Positions 16,747-25,055 of a stretch of DNA of 64,000 bases are shown here, piece by piece. The stretch comes from Rhodobacter sp. Har01 (lineage in GTDB: Bacteria; Pseudomonadota; Alphaproteobacteria; Rhodobacterales; Rhodobacteraceae): the NCBI RefSeq assembly GCF_020564565.1, contig NZ_JAJCTD010000009.1, forward strand, positions 16,615 to 80,614, written 5' to 3'. The first letter of the stretch is position 1. Each line of letters begins with the position of its first letter. The translations under genes and the position numbers were made by a program. A model generated the notes under the pieces. The model was not told the DNA's origin. It did not search any database and was given only the letters and a program-made list of their open reading frames with translations.

Positions 16747-17394
16747 ATGAGCAAAACCCCCTATATGCTGGCCTTCGCTGGCGCCCTGACCCTGTCCGCC
16801 TGCGTGGACCCCTATGCCTATCCCGACGATCCCAACGCCCGCCAGAAGCAGGGCGTCGCGCTGGGCGCGCTGACCGGGGCCGCCCTTGGCGCCTCGTCCG
16901 AGGACGACAAGCTGGCCAAGGCCGCCATCGGCGCGGTGGTGGGCGGCGTGATCGGCGGCGCCATCGGCAATTCGCTGGACCAGCAGGCACAGGAACTGCG
17001 CGGCCAGCTGTCGCCGGGCATCACGGTGACGAACAACGGCGACTATCTGGTCGTGAACATGCCGCAGGACCTGCTGTTCGCCACCGACAGTGCGGCCGTC
17101 CGGCCCGACCTGACGCGCGACATCAAGACCGTGGCGTCCAGCCTGCTGAAATACCCCAACAGCCGGATCGAGGTCATCGGCCACACCGACAACACCGGCA
17201 CGGCGGCCTACAACATGGACCTGTCGCAGCGCCGCGCCTCCTCGGTCGGCGCCATCCTGCGCGACAGCGGCGTGCCCTCGGGCCGTCTGACGGCCTATGG
17301 CCGCGGCGAGGACCAGCCCGTTGCCTCGAACCTGTCGCCGGAAGGCCGGGCGCAGAACCGCCGGGTCGAGATCATCATTCGCCCGACGCGGTGA
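16747..17394 (+). CDS. OmpA-family lipoprotein with glycine-zipper domain
   Basis: A 215-residue lipoprotein with lipobox LSAC (Cys19), a glycine-rich zipper region (about 36-74, GALTGAALGA and AVVGGVIGGAIGN), and a C-terminal OmpA peptidoglycan-binding domain (about 105-215). The OmpA domain carries VIGHTDNTG and the final RRVEI. It resembles YiaD-type proteins that tie the outer membrane to peptidoglycan. Single gene ending in a strong terminator. Confidence 0.9.
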   Translation: MSKTPYMLAFAGALTLSACVDPYAYPDDPNARQKQGVALGALTGAALGASSEDDKLAKAAIGAVVGGVIGGAIGNSLDQQAQELRGQLSPGITVTNNGDYLVVNMPQDLLFATDSAAVRPDLTRDIKTVASSLLKYPNSRIEVIGHTDNTGTAAYNMDLSQRRASSVGAILRDSGVPSGRLTAYGRGEDQPVASNLSPEGRAQNRRVEIIIRPTR

Positions 17395-17417
17395 AGCGGC
17401 GGACATCCTGAAAGGCG

Positions 17418-17442
17418 GGGCCGGGGAAACCCGGCCCTTTTT
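17418..17442 (+). terminator. Rho-independent terminator after the OmpA-family gene
   Basis: GGGCCGGG and CCCGGCCC arms around a GAAA tetraloop, followed by TTTTT. Confidence 0.9.
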
Positions 17443-17505
17443 CATTGCGGCCATCCCGGAACCGGTCATAAATCCGGACCAATCCCCGCGAAGGGTGCAA
17501 CCGAG

Positions 17506-18273
17506 ATGCCGTTCCGCAAGGTCGAATCCGAAAAGCTGGCGCAGGCCGTTGTGCGGCAGGTCGAGCAGTTGATCCTGCGCGGCATCCTGCGCCCCGGCGA
17601 ACGCCTGCCGGCCGAGCGCGGCCTGGCCGAGCGGCTGGGCGTTTCGCGCCCCTCGCTGCGCGAGGCAATCGCCGATCTGTCCGGGCGCGGCCTGCTGGTC
17701 GCCCGCCCCGGCGCCGGCGTCTTCGTGGCCGAGGTGCTGGGATCGGCCTTCTCGCCGGCGCTGATCCAGCTTTTCGGCAGCCATGAAGAGGCGGTGTTCG
17801 ACTATATCGCCTTGCGCCGCGATCTTGAGGGGCTGGCGGCCGAACGCGCCGCTCGGGCGGGTTCTGACACCGACCTGCAGGTGGTGGCGGCGGTCTTCGC
17901 CCGGATGGAGGCGGCGCAGGACAAGCGCGATCCGGCCGAAGAGGCCGACCTGGACGCGCAGTTCCACTTGGCCATCGTCGAGGCCGGGCACAACGTGATT
18001 CTGCTGCACATGATGCGGGCGATGTTCGACCTGTTGAAGCAGGGCGTGTTCTACAACCGCCAGATCATGTTCAAGAACCGCACCACGCGCGCCCAGTTGC
18101 TGGACCAGCACCGGGCCATCAACGCGGCCCTTCAGGCGCGCGATCCGGTGGCGGCGCGGGCCGCGGTTCAGGCCCATCTGGCCTATGTGGAGGCGGCCTT
18201 TCACAGCCACCTGCGGGCCGAAAAGCATGAGGAAATCGCCCGCCAGCGGTTCGAGCACGAGCGCCAGCGCTGA
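17506..18273 (+). CDS. FadR/GntR-family regulator, PdhR-like
   Basis: A 255-residue regulator with an N-terminal winged helix (about 10-75; LPAERGLAERLGVSRPSLREAI) and an FCD effector domain. The order of segments, including SHEEAVFDYIALRRDLEGLAAERAA, closely parallels E. coli PdhR, which senses pyruvate. LldR or GlcC-type ligands (lactate, glycolate) are alternatives. No metabolic target is adjacent; it ends convergently with the F0 operon at a shared terminator. Confidence 0.82.
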   Translation: MPFRKVESEKLAQAVVRQVEQLILRGILRPGERLPAERGLAERLGVSRPSLREAIADLSGRGLLVARPGAGVFVAEVLGSAFSPALIQLFGSHEEAVFDYIALRRDLEGLAAERAARAGSDTDLQVVAAVFARMEAAQDKRDPAEEADLDAQFHLAIVEAGHNVILLHMMRAMFDLLKQGVFYNRQIMFKNRTTRAQLLDQHRAINAALQARDPVAARAAVQAHLAYVEAAFHSHLRAEKHEEIARQRFEHERQR

Positions 18274-18314
18274 TCGGGGCCGCACACTGCCCACATCAGG
18301 ACCGCAACGAAAAA

Positions 18315-18338
18315 CCCCGCGCCGAACGCGGCGCGGGG
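18315..18338. terminator. Bidirectional terminator between the GntR-family gene and atpF
   Basis: Perfect 10-bp arms CCCCGCGCCG and CGGCGCGGGG around AACG, with AAAAA on the left (a T run for the minus strand) in a convergent 91-base gap. It can end transcripts from both sides. Confidence 0.8.
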
Positions 18339-18364
18339 TGATCCTTTGGCCTTCGGGTCGCAGG

Positions 18365-18919
18365 TCAGTGCAGCTTGACGCCAACCTGTTCGATGGCCGC
18401 GTCGATCGAGGCCTTCGCGGCATCCGCCGTCATCTGCCGCGCCAGCACGTCGCCGGCCGCCGCAACGGCGACCTGAATGGCGCGCTCGCGCACCTGGCGC
18501 ACGGCCGCGGTCTCGGCACTGGTGATCTGCTCGGCGGCCGCCTTGATCCGGCGCTCCATCGACAGTTTCAGGTCAACCTTGGCCTGAGCCGCCGCCGCCA
18601 TTGCCTCTTCCTTTGCGGCCGCGACGATGCGGTCGGCCTGCTCGGCCACGTCCTTCTGCTTGCGCTCATACGAGGCAAGGATCGTCTTCGCCTCTTCGCG
18701 CAGGGCGCGGGCTTCGTCCAGCTCGGCCTTGATCTGGACCGCCCGGGCGTCCAGCACCTTGGTCGCCTTGCCGGGCACCTTCAGGTAGATCAGGATGCCG
18801 ACGAACAGAAGGAAGGCGATCAGCACCACGAAGTTGGTGTTGTAGAGGCTGAAGAACGGCCCCGAAGCGGCCATCGCCGGCGAGGCCAGAAGCGCGAAGA
18901 GAACTGCAAGTCTGCGCAT
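18365..18919 (-). CDS. atpF: ATP synthase F0 subunit b
   Basis: A 184-residue peripheral-stalk subunit. It has an N-terminal signal-like hydrophobic segment, one transmembrane helix (about 27-46) and a long charged helix to the end, as expected for b. It dimerizes with the b' subunit encoded four bases upstream and holds F1 to the membrane. Last gene of atpI-B-E-X-F. Confidence 0.92.
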   Translation of the reverse strand: MRRLAVLFALLASPAMAASGPFFSLYNTNFVVLIAFLLFVGILIYLKVPGKATKVLDARAVQIKAELDEARALREEAKTILASYERKQKDVAEQADRIVAAAKEEAMAAAAQAKVDLKLSMERRIKAAAEQITSAETAAVRQVRERAIQVAVAAAGDVLARQMTADAAKASIDAAIEQVGVKLH

Positions 18920-18923
18920 CGCC

Positions 18924-19490
18924 TTACCCCTTCATCCGGGCAGCGACCGCCGCCATCACCGACTTGGCGTCCGCCGCACCGCCCAGCGCCGCCACCACCT
19001 CGGCCGCGGTGTCGCGGGCGACGGTTTCCACCGCCTCCAGCGCCCCGGCGCGGATCTCGGCGATCGACTTCTCGGACCGCGCTGCCATCGCGGAAATCTC
19101 GACGTCGGCCTGCGCCATGGCCACGCCCAGGTCCTTCTGGATGTCCGCCTTGGCCGCCGCGACGATCTTGGCCGCCTCGGTCCGTGCGTTCACCAGCGCC
19201 TCGTTGTAGGCCCGCTCGGCCGCCGCCGCCTTCTGCTTCAGCTCTTCGGCTGCGGCCAGATCGTTCATGATCGTGCCCTTGCGCTCGGCCAGCACCGCGG
19301 CGATGCGCGGCAAGGCGATGCGCGACAGGATCAGGTACATGACCACCAGCGTGACCACGAGCCAGAACATCTGGTTCGGGAACCACTCGCCGCAGAGCTG
19401 CGGCATGCCGATGGCGCCGCCATGCTCATTGACGCAGACGCTGGAGGCCGCGTGGCCCGCCGTTTCGGCCGCCGTCGATTCAGTTGCCAT
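18924..19490 (-). CDS. atpX: ATP synthase F0 subunit b'
   Basis: A 188-residue second b-type stalk subunit, as found in phototrophic and related alphaproteobacteria. One transmembrane helix lies at about residues 40-60, followed by an Ala/Glu/Lys-rich helix. The N-terminal 35 residues include two cysteines (19 and 33) and are longer than in subunit b. It pairs with AtpF. Confidence 0.92.
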   Translation of the reverse strand: MATESTAAETAGHAASSVCVNEHGGAIGMPQLCGEWFPNQMFWLVVTLVVMYLILSRIALPRIAAVLAERKGTIMNDLAAAEELKQKAAAAERAYNEALVNARTEAAKIVAAAKADIQKDLGVAMAQADVEISAMAARSEKSIAEIRAGALEAVETVARDTAAEVVAALGGAADAKSVMAAVAARMKG

Positions 19491-19526
19491 CTTCGCCCTC
19501 CATCGGACCCTTCACGGACCGGGAGA

Positions 19527-19543
19527 CGCCGGAAAACCCGGCG
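19527..19543. promoter_or_regulatory. Hairpin between atpE and atpX
   Basis: CGCCGG-AAAAC-CCGGCG, 30 bases after the atpE stop on the minus strand. It could stabilize the upstream message or attenuate transcription and so favour high c-subunit output, as at other atp operons. Confidence 0.4.
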
Positions 19544-19573
19544 CCCACCCGTCCTCTCGCGTCGGATGCCGGA

Positions 19574-19810
19574 TCAGACGGCGAACATCAGCAGAAGCGC
19601 GACGAGGAACGAGAAGATCCCCAGCGCTTCGGCGAAGGCGATACCGATGAACATGGTGGCGGTCTGCGACGCGGCCGCCGAGGGGTTGCGCAGCGCGCCC
19701 GAGATGTAGTTGCCGACGACGTGGCCCACCCCGACGGCGGCCCCGCCCATGCCGGTGCAGGCAAGACCGGCACCGATGTAGGCACCCATTTGAACGATAT
19801 CGCCTTCCAT
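19574..19810 (-). CDS. atpE: ATP synthase F0 subunit c
   Basis: A 78-residue hairpin of two transmembrane helices with the polar loop SGALRNPSA. The ion-carrying carboxylate is Glu61 in FAEALGIF of helix 2. It forms the rotating proton ring. The start at 19810 gives the usual length; the open frame extends upstream without support. Confidence 0.95.
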   Translation of the reverse strand: MEGDIVQMGAYIGAGLACTGMGGAAVGVGHVVGNYISGALRNPSAAASQTATMFIGIAFAEALGIFSFLVALLLMFAV

Positions 19811-19856
19811 GATCTTTGCTCCTTGGATTGGAATGACTGATGTTGGTTTGCTTGCG

Positions 19857-20627
19857 TCAGTGGTGCGGCGAATGCAGCGCATCGCGCAGATAGACGCAGG
19901 TGAGGATCGCGAAGACGTAGGCCTGGATGAACGAGACCAGCATCTCAAGCGCGTAGACGGCGGTGATCGCGACGATCGGCAGCACGGCGCCGGCGCCCAG
20001 CACGCCGGCAAATCCGGCGAACACCTTCATCACCGCGTGGCCGGCCATCATGTTGCCGGCAAGACGGATGGAATGGCTGACCGGGCGGACGAAGTACGAG
20101 ATTACCTCGATCAAGGCCAGGATCGGGCGCAGCACCAGGGGGGCTGCGGTGACCCAGAAGATGCCCAGAAAGCCGATGCCGTTGCGGTACAGGCCGACCA
20201 GGGTGACGGTCAGGAACACCGCCATCGCCATCACCGCGGTCACCGCGATGTGCGAGGTGGTGGTGAAGGCCATCGGCAGAAGGCCCAGGAAGTTCGACAG
20301 GAAGATGAACATGAACAGCGTCATGATGTAGGGGAAGTATTTCAACCCCTCATGGCCGGTCACGTCTTCCACCATCTTGTGGATGAAGCCGTACAGCATC
20401 TCGGCCACCGACTGCAGGCGCGACGGGATGATGCCGCGGTGGCGGGTGGCCAGCACGAACATGCCCAGAAGTGCCACCACGGCGATGGCCATCCAGAGCG
20501 TGACGTTGGTCACAGTGTACCAGTGCACCGGCCCGTCGCCGAACAGCGGCTTGACGATGAACTGGTCCATCGGGTGGATGGCCAGGCCGCCACCCTCTGC
20601 CGCGTGCTCTTCGGTTCCCGTCGCCAC
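19857..20627 (-). CDS. atpB: ATP synthase F0 subunit a
   Basis: A 256-residue polytopic subunit forming the proton half-channels next to the c ring. The segment SIRLAGNMMAGH contains the essential Arg in its penultimate helical region. It lies four bases after atpI and 46 bases before atpE in the F0 operon. Confidence 0.95.
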   Translation of the reverse strand: MATGTEEHAAEGGGLAIHPMDQFIVKPLFGDGPVHWYTVTNVTLWMAIAVVALLGMFVLATRHRGIIPSRLQSVAEMLYGFIHKMVEDVTGHEGLKYFPYIMTLFMFIFLSNFLGLLPMAFTTTSHIAVTAVMAMAVFLTVTLVGLYRNGIGFLGIFWVTAAPLVLRPILALIEVISYFVRPVSHSIRLAGNMMAGHAVMKVFAGFAGVLGAGAVLPIVAITAVYALEMLVSFIQAYVFAILTCVYLRDALHSPHH

Positions 20628-20630
20628 GTC

Positions 20631-20969
20631 CTACATCCCCTCACGCTTTGCGGCCGCGGCCGCGTCGTTCGCCTGTTTCTCAGCGACTTCGCGCGCCGTG
20701 CGAAGCATGATCCGCACCCCGGCCGCAAAGCCCAGAAGGGTGAAGCTCGCCAGGAAGACCGGAAGCGTGCCGAACAGCACATCCAGCCCGTAACCGATGC
20801 CGAACCCCAGCAAGATGCCGACGATCAGCTCGATCACCATCCGGTAGGCGACCTCGCCCTGCGAGAACCCTTTCGCCGTTTCGGATCTTGCCGGCTTCGG
20901 CTTTTCCCGCATCTGCTCAAGCCGCTCATGCAGCGCGCGCAGACGGTCGGGATCGGGTTCCGAAGCCAT
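20631..20969 (-). CDS. atpI: ATP synthase assembly protein AtpI
   Basis: A 112-residue protein with two transmembrane helices in the middle, of the AtpI family implicated in c-ring assembly and ion supply. First gene of the F0 operon, with a well-formed promoter immediately upstream. The start at 20969 is preferred because a longer reading would run into that promoter. Confidence 0.88.
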   Translation of the reverse strand: MASEPDPDRLRALHERLEQMREKPKPARSETAKGFSQGEVAYRMVIELIVGILLGFGIGYGLDVLFGTLPVFLASFTLLGFAAGVRIMLRTAREVAEKQANDAAAAAKREGM

Positions 20970-20997
20970 GAAAAGGCCCTCTCCGGCGTTCCGCGGG

Positions 20998-21026
20998 GTT
21001 CTACGGGGGCGGGGCGCCTGAGTCAA
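20998..21026 (-). promoter_or_regulatory. Promoter of the atpI-B-E-X-F operon
   Basis: Minus-strand -35 TTGACT (21026-21021), 17-base spacer, -10 TAGAAC (21003-20998). Transcription would start near 20991, about 22 bases before the atpI start codon. Confidence 0.65.
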
Positions 21027-21138
21027 CCCGCCGCGGGCGCCGGACAAGAATGCACAACACCTTGAAAAACAATAGAATCAATCCTGAGCCGACTTGCCGC
21101 CCGACGGCCGCGCGGGCGTTTGGGCAGCGGCCTGATAT

Positions 21139-21154
21139 TCAACCGCCCGGTTGA
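21139..21154. promoter_or_regulatory. Candidate ArsR-family operator
   Basis: TCAACCG-CC-CGGTTGA, a perfect 7-bp-arm palindrome 82 bases before the ArsR-family start. Its position suggests autoregulation. Just after it, ATCATGCCCCGTG is repeated in tandem (21159-21184). Confidence 0.5.
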
Positions 21155-21158
21155 GGAA

Positions 21159-21184
21159 ATCATGCCCCGTGATCATGCCCCGTG
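21159..21184 (+). repeat. 13-base tandem duplication before the ArsR-family gene
   Basis: Two perfect copies of ATCATGCCCCGTG lie end to end between the palindrome and the gene. It may be a recent slippage product or a paired binding site. Confidence 0.6.
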
Positions 21185-21235
21185 CCGATGCGCGTTTCGG
21201 TTGACGCCCCCTGCCCGGCCCCGGATAGTCGGGCC

Positions 21236-21607
21236 ATGTCCGACACCCTCCCTTCCGACCGCCGCCTTGACGCCGTGTTTGCCGCGCTGGCCGATCCGAC
21301 CCGGCGGGCGATCCTGTCGATGCTGCTGGAAGACGACATGGCGGTTACCGATGTCGCGCATCCCTTCGCCATTTCGCTGGCGGCGATTTCCAAGCATCTG
21401 CAGGTGCTGTCCGATGCCGGGCTGGTCAGCCGGGAACGCCGCGGCCGGGTGATCTGGTGCAAGCTGGAGCCCGACGCGCTGCGCGCGGCTTCGGTCTGGA
21501 TGCAGGGCTTCGGCCAGTTCGAGCCGGTGGACCTGGACGATTTCGAGCGCTTCCTTGCCGCCGAACTGGCCGAAGATCAGGAGCCGGGCGAAAACCAGCC
21601 GGCATAG
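21236..21607 (+). CDS. ArsR-family transcriptional regulator
   Basis: A 123-residue winged-helix repressor (LADPTRRAILSMLLEDDMAVTD, then the recognition helix SLAAISKHLQVLSDAGLV). It lacks the CxC metal site of metal-sensing ArsR members and resembles those usually paired with SRPBCC proteins, although no such partner follows here. It is not SqrR, which has conserved redox cysteines. Its 3' end overlaps the convergent matB by 31 bases. Confidence 0.85.
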   Translation: MSDTLPSDRRLDAVFAALADPTRRAILSMLLEDDMAVTDVAHPFAISLAAISKHLQVLSDAGLVSRERRGRVIWCKLEPDALRAASVWMQGFGQFEPVDLDDFERFLAAELAEDQEPGENQPA

Positions 21608-23091
21608 GTCTTGCGCAAGTCGGCCTTCTGCACCTTGCCCATGGCATTGCGCGGCAGGGCGGGCACCACCACGGCGGCCTTGGGCTGCTTGAACCGGGCC
21701 AGCCGGTCGTGCAGGCCCTGAAGCACCCGGTCGGGGTTCAGGGTGGCACCCGGCCGAGGCACCAGCACGGCAAAGACCGCCTCGCCGAAATCGGGGTGCG
21801 GCAGGCCGATCACCGCGCTTTCCAGCACACCGGGCTGCGCGTCCAGTTCGGCCTCGACCTCGACCGGATAGACGTTGAAGCCGCCGGTGATGACCAGATC
21901 CTTGGCGCGGCCGACGATCTGGACATAGCCATCGGCATCTTTGCACCCCACGTCGCCGGTGATGAACCAGCCGTCGGGCCGCAGTTCCTCGGCGGTCTTT
22001 TCCGGCATCTGCCAATAGCCGAGAAAGACGTTCGGCCCGCGCACCTCGATCACGCCCACCTCGCCGGGCGCCACCTCTGCGCCGTCGGCCATGATCCGCA
22101 GATCAACCCCCGGCAGCGGAAAGCCAACCGTGCCCGCCCGCCGTTCCCCGTCATAGGGATTCGAGGTGTTCATGTTGGTCTCGGTCATGCCGTAGCGTTC
22201 CAGGATGCGGTGGCCGGTGCATTCCCGAAAGGCGCGGTGCGTCTCGGCCAGCAGAGGGGCCGAACCGGAGACGAAAAGGCGCATCCCGGCCGTCAGGTCG
22301 CGGGAGATGCGCGGATCGTCCAGCAGGCGGGTGTAGAAGGTGGGCACGCCCATCATCGCGGTGGCCTGCGGCAGCAGGCGCAGGACGGTGTCCAAGTCGA
22401 AGCCGGGAAGGAAGATCATCGCGCCGCCGGTCAGCAGGCTGATGTTCGTTGCCACGAACAGGCCGTGGGTGTGGAACACCGGCAAGGCGTGCAGCAGCAC
22501 GTCGGCGGCGGTAAAGCGCCAGAGGGCGGCCAGCGTCTCGGCATTGGACAGAAGGTTGCGGTGGCTGAGCATCGCACCCTTTGATCGCCCCGTGGTGCCG
22601 CTGGTGTACAGGATCGCCGCCAGATCGTCGGGGCCGCGGTCGGCGGGCTGAACGGTTTCCGGCTGCCCGGACATCGCCACCGCAAAGCTGCCGCCGCCGG
22701 CGCCGTCCAGCGTCTGCACGGCGGTGCCATGTGCGGCGGCGACCGGGGCCAGAGCGACCGCCTTCGCCGGGTCGCACAGGAACAGGCGCGGCGTGGCATT
22801 GCCCAGGAAATAGTCCACCTCGGCGGGCGTATAGGCGGTGTTCAGCGGCAGGAAGACCGCCCCCAGCGCCACCGCCGCACCATAGACCGCCAGCGCCTGA
22901 GGCGATTTCGCCACCTGTGCGGCCACCCGGTCGCCCGGCTGCACGCCCTGCGCCCGCAACGCATGGGCCGCCTGCGCCACCATCGCCAGGAAGGCCGCGC
23001 CGCTGATCTGGCGGCCGTCGGGCAGGATCAGCAGCGCCGTGTCGCGGCCCCGAAGCGGCGCGAAGAGCGCGTCAAACAGCGTGTTCGCCAT
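21577..23091 (-). CDS. matB: Malonyl-CoA synthetase
   Basis: A 504-residue ANL-superfamily ligase, the length of MatB. It has the P-loop YTSGTTGRSKG, RYGMTETNMNTSNPYDGERR (typical of malonyl-CoA ligases) and the C-terminal adenylation/thioesterification Lys in NAMGKVQK. It activates malonate with ATP and CoA, supplying malonyl-CoA. No decarboxylase or malonate carrier gene is adjacent. The start at 23091 begins MANTLFDALF, as in other MatB proteins. Confidence 0.88.
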   Translation of the reverse strand: MANTLFDALFAPLRGRDTALLILPDGRQISGAAFLAMVAQAAHALRAQGVQPGDRVAAQVAKSPQALAVYGAAVALGAVFLPLNTAYTPAEVDYFLGNATPRLFLCDPAKAVALAPVAAAHGTAVQTLDGAGGGSFAVAMSGQPETVQPADRGPDDLAAILYTSGTTGRSKGAMLSHRNLLSNAETLAALWRFTAADVLLHALPVFHTHGLFVATNISLLTGGAMIFLPGFDLDTVLRLLPQATAMMGVPTFYTRLLDDPRISRDLTAGMRLFVSGSAPLLAETHRAFRECTGHRILERYGMTETNMNTSNPYDGERRAGTVGFPLPGVDLRIMADGAEVAPGEVGVIEVRGPNVFLGYWQMPEKTAEELRPDGWFITGDVGCKDADGYVQIVGRAKDLVITGGFNVYPVEVEAELDAQPGVLESAVIGLPHPDFGEAVFAVLVPRPGATLNPDRVLQGLHDRLARFKQPKAAVVVPALPRNAMGKVQKADLRKTYAGWFSPGS

Positions 23092-23275
23092 GGTTTTCCC
23101 CGCCCTCGCCACCGTTCCGACCGGCTTCTGCCACGGCCCTGCCCCGCATCTCAACCCGGGAAACAATCTGTCGCGGCAAAGCCCTGCAAGGCCCCGGTTT
23201 CTGCCGCTCGCTGCCACAAACCTGCCCCGCTTGGCGGCGAAAACCGTGCTCAAGGGGCCGATAGGAGAATACACC

Positions 23276-23443
23276 ATGGCAAAAGCGATGGAATTCCTGC
23301 GCAAACTGCGCATCAACCGGGCGGAGAAGCCCGAAACCGAAACCGCCTTCGACCGGCGGCTGAAAAAGCTGGGCGGCGTGCGGCATGTCTCGGTATCACG
23401 GGCGGTTCTGTTCAGAACCCAACCTGGACCGATGGAAGCCTGA
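23276..23443 (+). CDS. Small basic protein of unknown function
   Basis: A 55-residue ORF with AGGAGA eight to thirteen bases before its ATG. It is rich in Lys and Arg (MEFLRKLRINRAEK, FDRRLKKLGG), with no recognized domain. It diverges from matB and its end overlaps the convergent mipZ by 32 bases. The good ribosome site supports expression, but no homolog is known to me. Confidence 0.45.
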   Translation: MAKAMEFLRKLRINRAEKPETETAFDRRLKKLGGVRHVSVSRAVLFRTQPGPMEA

Positions 23444-24221
23444 GCGCGGCGATCAGGTCGCGCAGTTCCTGCCGCGCGGCCAGATTCGACAGGTTCAGTT
23501 GATCGACCCCGGTGTCCTTTAGGTCCAGAAGGGTCAGGCCGCGGGGAAACAGTTCGCGGAAGATCACCCGCTCGGAGAAGCCGGGCGCAACGCGAAAGCC
23601 GATCCGGCGCGACAGGTCTTCCAGCGCCGAGCCCACCTTCTTCTTGTTGTGCATCTGTTGCGCGCCCAGCCGGTTGCGCAGCACGATCCAGTCGATCGGC
23701 GGCAACCCGGCCTGCGCCCGCATCTGGCGCGCGCCCCAGACCATTTCCGAATAGATCGAGGGGCCCTTGACCTTGCCGGTCTCGGGGTCGGTGCGGGCCA
23801 GCAGGTCAAAGTCGATGAAGCTGTCGTTCATCGGCGTGATCAGCGTGTCGGCCAGCGAATGTGCCACCTGGGACAGGCGGGTGTGGCTGCCGGGGCAGTC
23901 GATGACGATGAAGTCCTTGACCGGGTCCAGCGCCGAGACGGCCATGGTCAGCCGCTGGTCATAGGCATTCTCGCCCGGGGCCAGGGTCGCCGGGTCGGCC
24001 TCGGGCAAGTCGTGGTAGTCGGGGGTGGGCAGGTCCAGCCCGGCACGGGCCAGATAGGCGCGGCGGTTCTCGATATAGCGGCCAAAGCTCTTCTGCCGCA
24101 GGTCCAGGTCCAGTGCACCGACCTTGCGGCCCATCCGCGCCAGCGCGGTGGCGACATGCATGCAGGTGGTGGACTTGCCCGAGCCGCCCTTCTCGTTCCC
24201 CACCACGATGATATGCGCCAT
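23412..24221 (-). CDS. mipZ: Division-plane positioning ATPase MipZ
   Basis: A 269-residue ParA/MinD-type ATPase. It has the deviant Walker A GNEKGGSGKST (residues 8-18), switch I LDLDLRQ, and Walker B region FIVIDCPGS. The length and the YIENRR and KKKVGSALEDLS segments fit MipZ, which forms polar gradients from ParB-bound origins and blocks FtsZ away from midcell in alphaproteobacteria. It stands alone here rather than with parB, as is usual for mipZ. The start at 24221 leads directly into the ATPase fold. Confidence 0.88.
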   Translation of the reverse strand: MAHIIVVGNEKGGSGKSTTCMHVATALARMGRKVGALDLDLRQKSFGRYIENRRAYLARAGLDLPTPDYHDLPEADPATLAPGENAYDQRLTMAVSALDPVKDFIVIDCPGSHTRLSQVAHSLADTLITPMNDSFIDFDLLARTDPETGKVKGPSIYSEMVWGARQMRAQAGLPPIDWIVLRNRLGAQQMHNKKKVGSALEDLSRRIGFRVAPGFSERVIFRELFPRGLTLLDLKDTGVDQLNLSNLAARQELRDLIAALRLPSVQVGF

Positions 24222-24296
24222 CTGAGTTGTGTCCCGTCTGCGAAGTCCTGCGCTGTTTATTGGCAAGGGAAGCGGCGCGAGGGAAGCCCTGATCCA

Positions 24297-24314
24297 CCAT
24301 TCCGCCCGGAATGG
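24297..24314. promoter_or_regulatory. Palindrome between mipZ and the upstream gene
   Basis: CCATTCCG-CC-CGGAATGG, perfect 8-bp arms, 47 bases after the stop of the minus-strand hypothetical gene and 76 bases before mipZ. It could be a terminator stem or an operator; there is no T run. Confidence 0.35.
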
Positions 24315-24361
24315 CCGACAAACGTGCCACTGACATCGTGGTCGAGCGTCGGAAACGGCTG

Positions 24362-24841
24362 TCAGCTTGAGCTGGCGGCACAGCGCACCGCCGTGCTGCC
24401 GGCCGAGCCGTCGTGCTGCGTCAGATCGAATTCATAGCTCATGCCGTCGTCAGCCAGAACGAAATAGGCCAGAACGCCATCACGGCTGCGCCTGACATCC
24501 ACGCGGCGCCCTGCCACCGACAGGACGCTGAAGGTCTCGCGTTCGCGGACGCCCCCGTCGCTGTAGGACACCGCGTCCACCCAGGTCAGGATCAGGCTGG
24601 TCCGGTCGGCGGCAAGGGCAATGTGCATCGGATTGGCCGCGCAGGACATGTCATCGAACATCTCGATGCCCCAGACCCCCTCAAGCCCGGTCAGCGCGTC
24701 CGGGGGCGCAGCGGGACTGGCCGGGGCCAGCAAGGCCAGAACGCAGAGTGCTGCTGCAGGTGCGGCGCAAACGGAAACGGCGCCTCGGAAAGAGGCGCCG
24801 CCATTCCGCGACGGGCGGTGCTCAGAAGCCCAGGCCCGCAT
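24362..24841 (-). CDS. Hypothetical secreted protein
   Basis: A protein of up to 159 residues with a hydrophobic signal-like stretch (about residues 21-45, ending ASPAA), then a small beta-rich domain with two or three cysteines (SCAANP near the start and VRCAASS at the end). I do not recognize the family. The only credible start is at 24841, overlapping the rpmE end by 20 bases, because later in-frame starts lose the signal sequence. The rpmE terminator-like hairpin therefore falls inside its first codons. Confidence 0.55.
   Translation of the reverse strand: MRAWASEHRPSRNGGASFRGAVSVCAAPAAALCVLALLAPASPAAPPDALTGLEGVWGIEMFDDMSCAANPMHIALAADRTSLILTWVDAVSYSDGGVRERETFSVLSVAGRRVDVRRSRDGVLAYFVLADDGMSYEFDLTQHDGSAGSTAVRCAASSS
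24779..24799 (-). terminator. Terminator-like hairpin after rpmE
   Basis: GGCGCCTC and GAGGCGCC arms around five bases, followed on the minus strand by GTTTCCGTTTG. It lies 23 bases after the rpmE stop and should end the rplS-rpmE transcript at least in part. Confidence 0.6.
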
Positions 24842-25043
24842 ACTTGTTCTTGAACTTCGACACGCGGCCGCCGGTGTCCATCAGCTTGGCCGACTGGCCG
24901 GTCCAGGCCGGGTGCGCCAGCGGGTCGATGTCCAGCGACATGGTATCGCCTTCCTTGCCCCAGGTGGACCGGGTCCGGTAGGTGGTGCCGTCGGTCATCT
25001 TGACTTCGATGAAGTGGTATTCGGGGTGGATGCCTTGTTTCAT
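24822..25043 (-). CDS. rpmE: 50S ribosomal protein L31
   Basis: A 73-residue L31 starting MKQGIHPEYH. It lacks the CxxC zinc cysteines of the zinc-binding form, so it is the zinc-independent type; many bacteria swap L31 forms under zinc limitation. It follows rplS by 12 bases in the same operon. Confidence 0.95.
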   Translation of the reverse strand: MKQGIHPEYHFIEVKMTDGTTYRTRSTWGKEGDTMSLDIDPLAHPAWTGQSAKLMDTGGRVSKFKNKYAGLGF

Positions 25044-25055
25044 GGCGACCGCTCC

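Noticed and set aside
21236..21607. Considered whether this ArsR-family gene is SqrR itself
   Set aside because: It lacks the conserved redox cysteine pair; its only cysteine is in VIWCKLEP, and the local palindrome (TCAACCG-type) differs from ATTC-N8-GAAT.
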